DNA of 64,000 bases from Diphasiastrum complanatum (taxonomy: Eukaryota; Streptophyta; Lycopodiopsida; Lycopodiales; Lycopodiaceae): the NCBI GenBank assembly GCA_029204225.1, contig CM055107.1:44336044-44400043 (forward strand), in the 5' to 3' direction. Of this stretch, positions 1 to 9,996 are shown one piece after another. The notes under the pieces are model-generated. The model did not search any database. It was not told the DNA's origin and saw nothing but the letters and a program-made list of their open reading frames with translations. Numbering within the stretch: position 1 is the stretch's first letter; each line of letters opens with the position of its first letter. A program made the translations under genes and the position numbers.

Positions 1-313
1 GTTCTATGATCCTATTGATTTTCCACACATGGATTACAAGGGATTCAATAAGGTGACTATAAAAAATAATTATTTGTTACCCAAGATGGATGACCTTGTA
101 GATCGCTTGTGTGGAGCTCAAATGTCACTATGATAGATCTCAAGACAGGGTACCATTAGATAAGAATTAAATTGAAGATGTCCAAAAGATAGGATTTCTT
201 ATTATATTTGGTCATTATGAGTTGTTAGTGTTGCCATTTGGGTTAACGAATGCTCTATTGATATTCCAGCAAATAATGAACGATTTGTTTCGTTCATATT
301 TGGAAAATATTTT
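1..313 (+). pseudogene. Ty3/gypsy reverse transcriptase fragment
   Basis: Conceptual translation across frames gives the finger and palm start of a Ty3/gypsy reverse transcriptase: a block like 'NKVTIKNNYLLPKMDDL', then 'IDLKTGYH', then 'LPFGLTNALLIFQQIMNDLF'. Stops and frame changes are present (for example in-frame TGA and TAG near 129-135), so it is dead. The YLDD catalytic motif would lie just downstream, but the match is cut where a copia LTR begins (TGTGAAG at 314). The downstream gypsy part (integrase end and LTR) reappears at about 6419, so the copia block sits inside this gypsy element. The roughly 2 kb between RT and the integrase end is missing. Confidence 0.8.
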
Positions 314-396
314 TGTGAAGTTTTTAGCACGTGTGAACTTCACCACACCCCCTACAGGATCTTACTGAGGTGTTGTGATTGCACAAGATTGATCAG
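314..396 (-). repeat. Truncated copia LTR (copia-1, left copy)
   Basis: These 83 bases repeat the first 83 bases of the LTRs at 3708 and 5875 with few differences: TGTGAAG start, AGCACGTGTGAAC palindrome and the 'TTGTGATTGCACAAGA' stretch. The copy then jumps directly into RNase H coding sequence at about 397, so most of the LTR and the end of the polyprotein were deleted. It is the remnant of the 3' LTR of a minus-strand element. Confidence 0.8.
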
Positions 397-1626
397 TCAA
401 CCTGTCTCCTGCAAAATCTGAATTTGAAAAAGCATTCAAAGTCAGATCTTCTCCCTTGTAGAATAATTCATAATCTAAGGTAGAAGATATATACCTCAAA
501 ATTCTTTTAGCCAACTTCCAATGATAACTTTGGATCCTGCATGTATTGACTTAGCTTATGAACCCTAAAGCTTAGATCAGGCCTAGTCACTATTAACCAT
601 ATAAGTGAGCCAATAAGACTCCTATAAAGAGTGATGTCCACAAAGGATTTTTCATCATCTTTCATAGGAACCTTTGCAATGTGCTCCATAGGTGTATCTA
701 TGCCTTTACAGTTTTCCATTTGGAATTTCTTGAGCATGGAAAGTGCATATCTACTTTTCTTCAACTAACTTCTCATTATTTCCACAAAGAATGATATCAT
801 CTACATAAATGAGAAGAATAGTTACAAAATTATCTACAAACTTATAATACAGAGAAGGGTCATATTCACTTAGACAAAATCCGAGTGATATGAGATAGGA
901 GTTGAGCCTTGCATACCAAGACCTTGGTGCTTGTTTCAATCCGTAAAGACTTTTGAACAAAAGACAACTTTTGATTCATCACCTTCTTTTACAAAACCTG
1001 GAGATTGCTCCATGTAAATCTCCTCCTCAAGGTAATTATTGAGAAATGCATTAGAAACATCAAGCTGGAACATACTAATTGTGAAAACATGCAAGAGATA
1101 TGAGTATTCTAATTGTTACCATCTTTGCAACTGGTGCAAAGGTGTCTTCATAGTCAAGACCTTTGATTTGTGAATAGCCTTTGGCACAAAGTCTTGCTTT
1201 ATACTTATTGATAGATCCATCATGATTATACTTGATTCTGAAAACCCACTTACACCCAATCACATGTATGTTGTTTGGTGGCTCCACAAGCTCCCATGTG
1301 GTGTTTGACATCAAGGCTTCAAATTCTTGGGTCATTGCTTCAACCCAGACCTTGGATTTAAGTGTTTCTTGGACATCCTTAGGCTCTTCATCTGATGTGA
1401 ACAGAGCATGATAGGAAGTTTCACCTTCCACTTGCCTTCTGAGCCTCCTTGGCTCAGATCTTGCTCTAGTAGATCTTCTTGGTGTGGTTGACTGAGGTTG
1501 CTCCTCCTCAAGCCTCAACCTCACCACTTCTTGAACAACATCAAGATTGATAATTGTAGATCTTGCATGAGACTCCATGATCTGTGCATCATCCAAGTTA
1601 AACTTCTGATATTCATGAAAGATCAC
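397..1626 (-). pseudogene. Copia-1 reverse transcriptase/RNase H, broken
   Basis: Reading leftwards, this is the RT of a Ty1/copia polyprotein. The part at 1075-1626 carries the integrase-RT linker (RRSTRARSEPRR) and the RT start (WVEAMTQEFEAL, GCKWVFRIKYN, YKARLCAKGYSQ, YEDTFAPVAKM). The part at 751-960 holds LYGLKQAPRSWYARLN and the catalytic box LLIYVDDIILCG. The part at 507-764 holds the C-terminal TPMEHI...SLIWLIVTRPDLSF block. Frame breaks fall near 760 and 1075. The RNase H domain proper is mostly lost at the junction with the truncated LTR at 397. Same family as the elements at 4364-5103 and 48357-50160. It is not functional. Confidence 0.88.
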
Positions 1627-2420
1627 ATCTCTACTAACAACATTCTTGTCAGTAGAGGGAAGATATACTTTATATGCTTTTTTAGTAGATGAATATCCTA
1701 CAAAATTTTCTTTAACTGCACTAGGATCTTCCTTCTTCCTAGTTTCAAAGGCACATGCACAAAGGATACACAGCCAAAAATCCTAAGATGATCTACCATA
1801 GGCTTTTTCTTATACAACATCTCAAATGGTGTTTTTCCTCCTATTGCAAGATTAAGAAGCCTATTACAAAGATAGTCTGCACATGCAACTGCTTCTCTCC
1901 AAAACTCTTTAGGCAGAGAAGCTTCTAGCCTAATGGCTTTTGCACATTCACACAAAGTTCTATTTTTTCTCTCAACAACTCCATTTTGCTAAGGAGTATA
2001 TGAACAATAAAACTCTCTTTGAATTCCCTCTCTCTCACCAAAATCTTTAAGCTTATGGAGGTGTATTCTCCTCCACTGTCACTTCTCAAAGCTTTCAATT
2101 TGAAAGAAACTGCTTTTCTACATAAGCTTTGAAAGTAAGAAAAACATCATAGATCATGGCTTTAGAAGACAACATATAGATCCAAGAATATCTTGTATAA
2201 TCATCTACAAAGGAAACAAAGCAATTTGCTCCTCCTTTGCTCTTAGTTGATGAAAAATGAACATCAGAGTGCATGAGTTCAAATGGTTGCTTTGTTTTGA
2301 TACTTGATCTAGGAAAAGGCCTTCTGTGTGATTTTTCCAGAACACAAGCTTCACAAGGTTAAAGCTCCTTTGATAGTGTCTTTGGTAGACCAACAACTTT
2401 TCCTTCCTTGACCATAGCTT
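1627..2420 (-). pseudogene. Copia-1 integrase region, broken
   Basis: At 1698-1955 the translation reads as the end of a copia integrase core (CECAKAIRLEASLPKEFWREAV, GKTPFEMLYKKKP, LRIFGCVSFVHVP). Degraded core sequence continues to about 2400 (for example FHQLRAKEEQIALFP at 2205-2396 in another frame). The block lies between the protease relic on the right and RT on the left, the normal PR-IN-RT-RH order of Pseudoviridae. Several frameshifts are present and I could not assign the DDE residues. Confidence 0.75.
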
Positions 2421-3420
2421 GCATGGATTTGAAATTGGGATGTCCCAATCTCTTATGTCACAGATTCTCCTGAAGAACCCTTGGTCTCATAAGCAATATC
2501 TGAAATGTTAGCACTCTCCTAGAATCTAGTTTGTACAACTTCCAATTCTAGATCCTCTAGCAATAACTTCATTTTCCTTGAGATTATACAGTTGTCAACT
2601 TGAAACTTGACATCCAATCCACTATCAAACAACTGTCCTAACTAATGAGATTCTCTGGTTAGTCTAGGTACAAAAAGTACATCATGCAAGCAAAAAGATT
2701 TTGATGATGATGCATGCAGTGGAATACTACCTATTCCTTCACTTCTACACTCTACATCATTAGCAGTATAGATTAATCTTTTTGCACCTAGATATGGCAT
2801 GAGACTAGTGAAAGAATTTTAGAACTAGACATATGGGAACTAGCCCCACTATCTATCCACCAGACTTCTTCATTCTTGAACCATCTTTTAATAAAAGTAT
2901 GTTGATCCTCAGCATCTTGTTCTCTTGCCTACTTTCTTCAGCAATGAGAACACCTTGCAGTGTCTCCAAGGATGGAAGATCCTCCCTGACAGCATAAGTC
3001 TGCACATATTGTCATACTCATCTCTAAGTCCATTTAGGACTAGTTCAAAAGTTCAGTGTTCTTAAGAAACATCTCCAATACCAGCTAACTCTTGATGAAG
3101 ATCCTTTACTCTCATTACATATGATGAAGCACTCTCATCTACTCTTTGATAGCTTAGAAAGATTTGGTTTCTAAGTGTAAGCAATCTAGAAGTATTTTGA
3201 ATTTCATAGATTTTTTTTAGAGTATCCCAAGCTTCCTTGGCAGTGGTGCATGTACTGATCTCTCTTAACACTTCATTGGTTACATTCATTTTCATGAATG
3301 AAGAGCAATTCTGGTTCTTTTGTGAAATGATGCAGCTTCATTAGGTGCTGCAGGTTCAACTCCACTCACAATGTCCATTACATCTTGTAGAATAAAAAAT
3401 GATTCCATTCTAGCAACACG
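2421..3420 (-). pseudogene. Copia-1 gag and protease, broken
   Basis: At 3062-3295 the translation is copia Gag (TNEVLREISTCTTAKEAW, SRLLTLRNQIFLSYQRVDES, YVMRVKDLHQELAGIGD). At about 2822-2862 the minus strand encodes a protease active-site box WIDSGASSHM, with the catalytic D-S-G intact. Between them the sequence passes from the Gag C-terminal 'AEESRQE' block straight to the protease, and no CCHC zinc knuckle is seen, so a piece of gag has been deleted. Stops and frameshifts make it inactive. The gag closely resembles the one at 49481-50160. Confidence 0.78.
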
Positions 3421-3707
3421 TTCTACTCTTCAATATGTATCCAACAAGCTATAGAATATCAATTTGGATCAATCCTTGAGAAGTAGCACTCAATTAATGA
3501 GGGCTAATTTCACATGTGTGAGCTCTCTGTCCATACACGGCTCTGCTGGGAGCAGATTAGGCTCATTTTGATCCACTTATGATCCACAGATAGCTTGTTT
3601 CTCAGTAAATTTGAATCCCTCTCCCAAATTTGAATTCCTGCAAGCAAAAGCACTGTTGATCTGATGTATACACCCCCACCTCTTCAAAGCGTGAAGCTCT
3701 GATACCA
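3421..3707 (-). other. Copia-1 leader and Met-tRNA primer-binding site
   Basis: This is untranslated leader of the minus-strand element. It ends at 3696-3707 with GCTCTGATACCA, the complement of TGGTATCAGAGC, the usual initiator-Met tRNA primer site. The site directly abuts the LTR at 3708. The leader carries a CACATGTGTG palindrome near 3512 and resembles the leader at 5640-5862. Confidence 0.85.
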
Positions 3708-4363
3708 TGTGAAGTTTTTAGCACGTGTGAGCTTCACCACACATCCTACAGGATCTTACTGAGGTGTTGTGATTGCCCAAGATTGATCAGAGAACAATAT
3801 ACTTGAAAATTTTATGGCAAGAGCACAATGACATACATCTGACTGAAAAATCTAACTTCTTACTATGAGAATTGAATGTCAGAAATAATTCCAAGTGCTC
3901 AGTATGGGAAAAATAGGCTGCTCTCGGGTAGAGAGAGAAACATGCCAAGATTCCCCTACATGAAAAAGACTCGAATTCCTACAGTGGAGTTGCATGGAAA
4001 GTCCACTTAACTCGGTTAACTCAATTACCAGGGATCCACATGTGTAACATCATGCATGGATATTGCATGTACTACATGTCAAGTCATAATACTACCTAGA
4101 CATGTGTAGATCACAGAAACCACTTTGCATTGTTGCATGCATTGATTGCATGTGGCTTGCATGCATACAGAAAGACATTGCATGCTATCCAAACTTTTTC
4201 ATGTCATCAAATTTGAATCTACCTTACTTAAACTCGACCTATTCTAGAAGGTTATGTGCTCAATTCACATACCTTTTATGTACAACATAGATTACAATGG
4301 AAATAACCATGGACATGGCCCCAAAACTCGAGACAGGAAGATAATATTTTACTAATCTTCACA
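3708..4363 (-). repeat. Copia-1 LTR (middle copy)
   Basis: This 656-base LTR has the short terminal inverted repeat TGTGAAG...CTTCACA. It is followed on the left by the primer-binding site of the element at 397-3707, so it served as its 5' LTR. On the right it abuts the coding end of a second element, so it is also positioned as that element's 3' LTR. It carries AGCACGTGTGAGC near its left end and several TTGCATGCATG-type stretches. Confidence 0.88.
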
Positions 4364-5103
4364 ATTTTGACAGATACATTCTTGAGCAATGGCTTGGTGA
4401 GAAGATCTACAGCACATTTTTAAGATCCAACATGCTCCAATGAGATCTCTCTCCCAATAACTTTTTCTCTTACAAAATGATGAGCTACCTCGATGTGTTT
4501 GCTCCTTGCATAGAACACAGAATTGTTTGCAAGAACCTGGGCTGAGATGTTATTATTCTGATAATTGGAAGGTCTTCATCTCCATAACACTTTAGCTCCA
4601 AGAGTAGCCTTTTGATCCATAAAACCTCCTTTGTTGTGGTTGTAAGAGATTTGTACTCAGCTTCACATGATGATAAGGATATAGTTTCTTGATTCTTTGA
4701 TAGCCAAGAAACTAGATTCCCTCCAAGAAAAAATCGTGTAAGCACTTGTGGATTTTCTATCCAACCTGTCTCTTGCAAAATCTGAGTCTTAAAAAGCAAC
4801 CAAAATTAGATCTTCTCCTTTGTAGATCAATCCAAAGTCTAAGGTAGAAGACACATATCTCAAGATCCCTTTAGCCAACTTCCAATGATATATCTTTGGA
4901 TCCTGCATGTGTTGGCTTAGCTTATGCACACTAAAGCTTAAATCAGGCCTTGTCACAGTTAACCATATAAGTGATCCAATAAGAATCCTATAAAGAGTGA
5001 TTTCCTCGAAGGATCTTTCATCATCTTTCATAGGAACTTTTACAATGTGCTCCATTGGTGTATCTATGCCTTTATAGTTTTTCGTATGAAATTTCTTAGG
5101 CAT
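4364..5103 (-). pseudogene. Copia-1 second copy: RT end and RNase H
   Basis: At 4789-5103 the RT C-terminal block is seen (TPMEHIVKVPMKDDERSF, SLIWLTVTRPDLSF, KLAKGILRYVSSTLDFGL). At 4485-4799 the RNase H part follows (LVSWLSKNQETISLSSCEAEY, KEVLWIKRLLLELK). The rest of the RT, IN, PR and gag are absent, because the sequence passes into leader at about 5104. It is a heavily deleted member of the same family as the neighbour on the left. Confidence 0.85.
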
Positions 5104-5874
5104 AGAAAGTTTGAGAAAATTCTAGTAATGACAAGGATGGAACTGAATATATTGCTTGCTATCTCAATCTAGGATCTAACACTTATAATGTTGATCCAAC
5201 CTATGAGATCTAGCAACACTCGTGAGATCAAGCTCACAACAATAGAATCAATCTAACTTGAAGTTGGATCTAGCTTCTATCCAATGATGAAACACATGCA
5301 ACTATTAAGTCTATCTCTCCCAAGAGTTTAAAAGAACTAAAAAACTCTCTAGGAACTTACTTTCAACTCAAACACAATACTTGTGTGAAATGAAATGTCT
5401 AAGACCCCACAATACTCAGCTTTATCCAATTCACTTGATTGATGATGAAAATTGAGTATATTGGTGAAAAAAACTGATGTGTGCTCACTTTGGCATATCA
5501 CACGAGATGAGTACTCTCCCTATCTCTTTGATTGCCTAATACTCTTCTAAAAACAAATCAAATTGATTTAGAAACTCAAGCAACACAATATACTCTTCAA
5601 TATCAATCCAACAAGCTATAGAACATCAAATTTGGATCATTCCTTGAGAAGTAGCACTCAAACAAAGAGGGTTGATTTCACACATGTGAGCTCTCTGTCC
5701 GTACAAGGCTCAGCTGGAGCAGATCAGACTTGATTTGATCCACTTATGATCCACTGATGGCTTGATTGTCGGCGAATTTGTATCCTTCTCCAAAATCCGA
5801 GTTCCTGCAAGCAAAAGCACTCAAGATTTGATGTATGCACCGTCACCTCTTTAAAGCACAAGGCTCTGATACCA
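5104..5874 (-). other. Copia-1 second copy: leader and primer-binding site
   Basis: Non-coding leader, similar at 5600-5862 to 3440-3695 (CTCTCTGTCCGTACAAGGCTC-like block, CACACATGTGAGCTC palindrome). It ends with GCTCTGATACCA at 5863-5874, the Met-tRNA primer site in minus orientation, abutting the LTR at 5875. Confidence 0.8.
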
Positions 5875-6418
5875 TGTGAAGTTTTTAGCACGCGTGAACT
5901 TCATCACACACCTTACAGGATCTTTATGAGATGTTGTGATTGCACAAGAATGATCAAAGAATAGATTACTTGAAAAAATTCGAGGCAAGAGCACAATGGC
6001 ATACTACAGTCTCAAAAAACTAACTCCTTACTATGAGAGATAGCTATCAAAAAATATTCTCCACTTCATTCAGTTAACTCAACTATCATGGATCCACATG
6101 TTTAACTACATGCATGAATATTGCATGGATTGCATGTCAGCTCTCTAAGCTACCTAGACAAGTGTAGATCATGTAAACTACTTTGCATGTTGCATGCACT
6201 GATTGCATGTTGCATGCATGCACTCTGAATGACTATGCATGTTATCTAAACCTTTGCATGACATCATAAATGAATCTACCTAACTCAAACTCGACCTATT
6301 CTAAGAAGGTTATGTGCTCAATTCACATACCTCTATGTACAATAAAATGTACAAAAGAAATAAGGTGAGCATAGCCTCCAATGTCAAGATAGGAAGATAT
6401 TTTTTACCATTCATCACA
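5875..6418 (-). repeat. Copia-1 LTR (right copy)
   Basis: A 544-base LTR, shorter than the 656-base middle copy through internal indels. It starts TGTGAAG and ends CATCACA (a decayed CTTCACA). It closes the tandem array LTR-internal-LTR-internal-LTR. Bases to its right continue the gypsy integrase, so this is the right border of the copia insertion. No matching target-site duplication is visible between 309-313 and 6419-6423. Confidence 0.85.
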
Positions 6419-6633
6419 CTCCGGTTTATGTGGAGACGAAATCTATTAAGATCCAGAAGGTTGCTGATTTCGTGCATGATATGCAAGAAATGTTGCAAGT
6501 GGATAAGGAGAGTATCTTGAGTGCTTAGAATATATCTAAGCACTATGTCAATCTTAAGAGATCTCCCAGAGGTTTTAAATTTGAAGACTTTCAAAAGATT
6601 CTAAGACATTACATATTGCAAAGCATTTTAAAA
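6419..6633 (+). pseudogene. Ty3/gypsy integrase C-terminal fragment
   Basis: Read in frame from 6418, the translation is the C-terminal region of a gypsy integrase: TPVYVETKSIKIQKVADF, then a helix-rich stretch ending in a TAG, then 'KHYVNLKRSPRGFKFEDF', the normally well-kept block before the chromodomain or GPY/F end. It is the downstream part of the gypsy element whose RT is at 1-313. The stop near 6527 shows it is dead. Confidence 0.75.
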
Positions 6634-7110
6634 TGTCTACCCGATATTGTGGACCATTCAGGATCCTAGTCTTGGATACATGGTACTCCAGAGAATCAAG
6701 AATATTAGTTACGTCACATCATACTTGGTGTGACTTGCAAAGTAATCAATAACCTTGTGAGGCTCAGACATACTAATTGGAGATAGTACAAGGTTTGGGA
6801 TAGTCAATGCATGTGTAGAGTATCAATAGCAATTGGATCTATCAATAGGGGAGTTTAGACCTTGCATTACCACATGCACAGGGGGGGGTCTTAAGCCTAT
6901 ATAAGATGGACGAATTCGCCCTACTCCTCCATAGTTTAAGTCCTCTCTCTCTCTCTACTTTTGCTTTCTAATCCTTGGCTTAAGGGTGAAGCTTTTGGAG
7001 ATTGATCGGTTGCTTCTACTTGGTTGGGTGGTTTTTTCATAGTGTGTTCTCTATTGTTTTATCTTGTAAGCAGGATCTTGAGGAGCTTTCCCTTACAACC
7101 TTCTTGATTT
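6634..7110 (+). repeat. Gypsy-type LTR (3' LTR of the split gypsy)
   Basis: It starts at a TGT just after the integrase end and contains a TATA box (CTATATAAGATGG near 6896-6908) followed by a CT-rich stretch. It shares blocks with 16459-16745 and 56441-56927, such as 'GGTACTCCAG.GAATCAAG', 'CCTTGTGAGGCTCAGA' and 'CAATGCATGTGTAGAGT'. Its position after integrase makes it a 3' LTR. The exact right end, about 7110, is uncertain. Confidence 0.65.
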
Positions 7111-8182
7111 GCGTCATCAGCATTGTTAGAAATTCAAAATCAGGTTGGGTTGATGCGTCCAGACCTTAATTATGTGACAATACAACCACCTTAGAACTTG
7201 CTATCTTTCATTGTCTATCCATTTAAAAGAAACAAACTAATGAGCGCATTTATGTGGCATATTCCAGATTTTTATTAGGAATTCAAAAAATGAAAAAAGA
7301 AGAAGAATGAAAACGAATGGAATCCCCAATGGATGCTATTATCTACATTTTGCCTACATTTTTTAGAGCAATCAGGAAACCATGACCTTTGTGAAAATCA
7401 ATCATTTTGCTCGATGATATATATTGATGATAGTATACAAAAATATGTTTTTTGACATTTCATCAAGAAGGTGGACATTGTAGCTTCACTAGATTACATA
7501 CGATAAACTGGAACTCAAAATACCCCTTAGCTCTAAGAGCTGCTAGCTATGCGAAATTAATTTAATGGTCGACTTATTGAATTAATCTTATAGTTTCTCT
7601 ATTCTAATGTTCTATACAAAATCCAGGATATAGCATCTCGAAAGAGTGGCAAATTGAAAGGGATATAATAAGAAAGGAGTCTTTTTTGTGATTTCAGAGC
7701 ACTTTGTTGCAGGATAAAACTTGTTAACATTTGATAAGCATTCCTAAAAAGGCCTTACTATCAGGGTTCAGCAGCACATTCATATATAGCTAGCACTCTA
7801 ATGGCCTAGCCTACACAAACTTGAAATTATCTGTGCGTACTATGCAATAACATCTATTTCAATTCATGTTACTCCAGTTGATCAAAATCATTGAAGATGA
7901 AGAAAACTCATAAAAGTAGATTGACTCGATTCTTTTAGCAAGGACCTCAAATTGTCAACGTGTTCTCCTACAAGGCTAGTGTCAACCAGACTATATAAAA
8001 ATTATACTTTTCCGCTCGCAAAATTGACAGAAAAGTTTCGAACAAGAGAGCAAATTTTGTTTTCCAGACATCAATTGCTGGTAATGATAACAGCATGAAA
8101 GCGTTGAAAGGGTAGCGAAAAGTTGCACAATGGACAAAGCAAAAGTCTCTCTTTATAATTCTGTAAAATGTAAAATGTAGAA
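7111..8182. other. Unassigned AT-rich stretch
   Basis: I see no conserved coding block, LTR end or repeat here. Part may be the 3' flank of the candidate minus-strand gene that follows. Confidence 0.5.
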
Positions 8183-9660
8183 TTATAGAATTAGTTTACT
8201 ATGAAATTGAGTACCATTGGAAAGGTTGACTCTCTCATCGTTAATAACTTGGTGCTCCGCAATACAGCTGCCTATCTCTTGAAGCTCTCTTGGAATATCG
8301 CTATGAAAGATGTTATTGTTGCCCTCAGGTATTGCTGCTGGCACTTGGGCCCATGGATTTCCGTGAGCCTTGGTGAGCACGAACGTGCTTGTAACTCCTT
8401 GGGTTGAAGATCCTGTAAAACTAAGCATGTTTAAGTTATTCTGCTGCAATTATGCTATCTATTTCTCACAATGTGAAGAAAGTTGGCCATTAAGGAGCAA
8501 AAACACCACACCCTTGCTCAGCCTCCTTAAGACGGTTGTGTAAGGCATAAAACAGGGAGTGCCAAAGAAATACTTTGATTTTTCGAGCATACGGTTGATC
8601 AACGCATGTTGAAAATCAGGAAGAGCAAAGAAAAATCAAATCTTCGTCATTCCAACAAACTGTATATCCTGTCAGTGAGTACGGACTGTAACTTTCTGTC
8701 CAGAAAAAACAGCAATCACATATGAAACAACAGCCATTGACTTGCGGGATAGAGACACAAACCTTGTGTAGTCTCCTCTTGCAAATCTCAGCAATAAACT
8801 CAAATCAAAAAATATGCAAAAGCGGTTTTCAAAATAAAAGAATTAAAACCTCATGAGAAATAAACCCGTCGAAAGTACGCATTGCACAATAGAAGCACAA
8901 AATTCGAGTACAAGTCACAAATAAAATTTGCTAAAAACGGCAAAAGATCAAAAGCAATCCATTTTCTTCTCTCAGCTCATGAAACGCTGCAATAGATAGA
9001 AGTGAAGTAACTAACCGCGGCAACTAAGAGCTAATTCCTTGTACTACAGTGCGTACGACACAACGATCCAGCAATGGATCCTATTTCCCTCAAAGAATTC
9101 AGCAAAACTGATGAAAGATCAAATTTTCTGAAAGCTACACAAAGCGATTTAAGCATTACAATCTTCAGGCAAGAAACCGTATCTGCAAGAAACTCAATGT
9201 ACGTAAACCACAAAAGGCAGGGAAGCACCTGGATTGGGAAGCATGATGCAGATGCCACTCTTAAAAGATCTGCAGACCTTGCAAGAAAAAGAGGATTCTA
9301 CAAACGCTAATCACAGATGAGAGATTTTTGACGCATATGTAAGAGATGGAGGATGATTATCGGTGATAATGTGGATGGCGAGACAAGGAGAGGAAGAGGA
9401 AGACGATGGCGCTGATAATGGTAGCTGAGTAGCAGGAAACGAAACTTTCAAGCTTTCGAAGGACAAAGAGAGGGAGAGAGGAACGGTGACCGGAAATAGA
9501 CTGTTGCCTCCATGGGTAACCGGCAAAAGGAGGTCGTCTGTTGATGAATAACGGGCGCCCCACGAGAGGACTTCGAGTGACGGATGTCTAGGTTAGGGGC
9601 AAGGGTGTACCTTGTATTGGAAGACTTGGTCTCTAAAGATAAAGGCATCTCCTTAAACAC
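8183..9660 (-). pseudogene. Candidate host gene remnant, unknown protein
   Basis: I do not recognise this gene. On the minus strand, an open 75-codon stretch (8183-8412, ending in a stop at 8183) starts right after a good splice acceptor: TTTTACAG with a pyrimidine-rich lead-in. It includes TSTFVLTKAHGNPWAQVPAA and SDIPRELQEIGS. Upstream (9311-9660) the sequence is richer in G+C, CT-rich and promoter- or 5'UTR-like, with short open frames such as MEATVYFRSPFLSPSLCPSK (9448-9510). A possible splice donor, GCAAG|GTCTGC, lies near 9270-9285. Together this suggests the first and last parts of a small spliced host gene or its relic. Coding status is uncertain. The composition differs from the flanking retroelements. 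Confidence 0.3.
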
Positions 9661-9996
9661 CCCTTCTCCCCCCCCCTAATGTTGGGATCGTCCAAACTTA
9701 AACCTAACCCTAAACCTATCGTGGGTCAACCCTAACCCTAAGGATGTTGCCAAACAGTATTTAAGGCATGGTAGCCGCTGGAAATTTTAATTAACCAGTT
9801 ACTTGCTAGGCTTGTTGCTTATTTGCATTTAGTTGTTTTTCTTGTTTATGTCTATTGAGATTCTCATAGCTTTTTATTTGTTTTATGACCAGCATAGGTT
9901 GCAATTAAGTTTGTGGAGCACATTTAGTTTTATGTGTCAACTATTTTAACAGGTCTATGCTTAGCATAAGTATATAGTTAGAATTTTTTTAAGATT
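9661..9996. other. Spacer with short telomere-like motifs
   Basis: At 9700-9745 there are several CCTAACCCTAAACC and CCCTAACCCTAAG motifs resembling the plant telomere unit CCCTAAA. They are imperfect and only two or three units long. The rest shows no feature. Confidence 0.4.
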
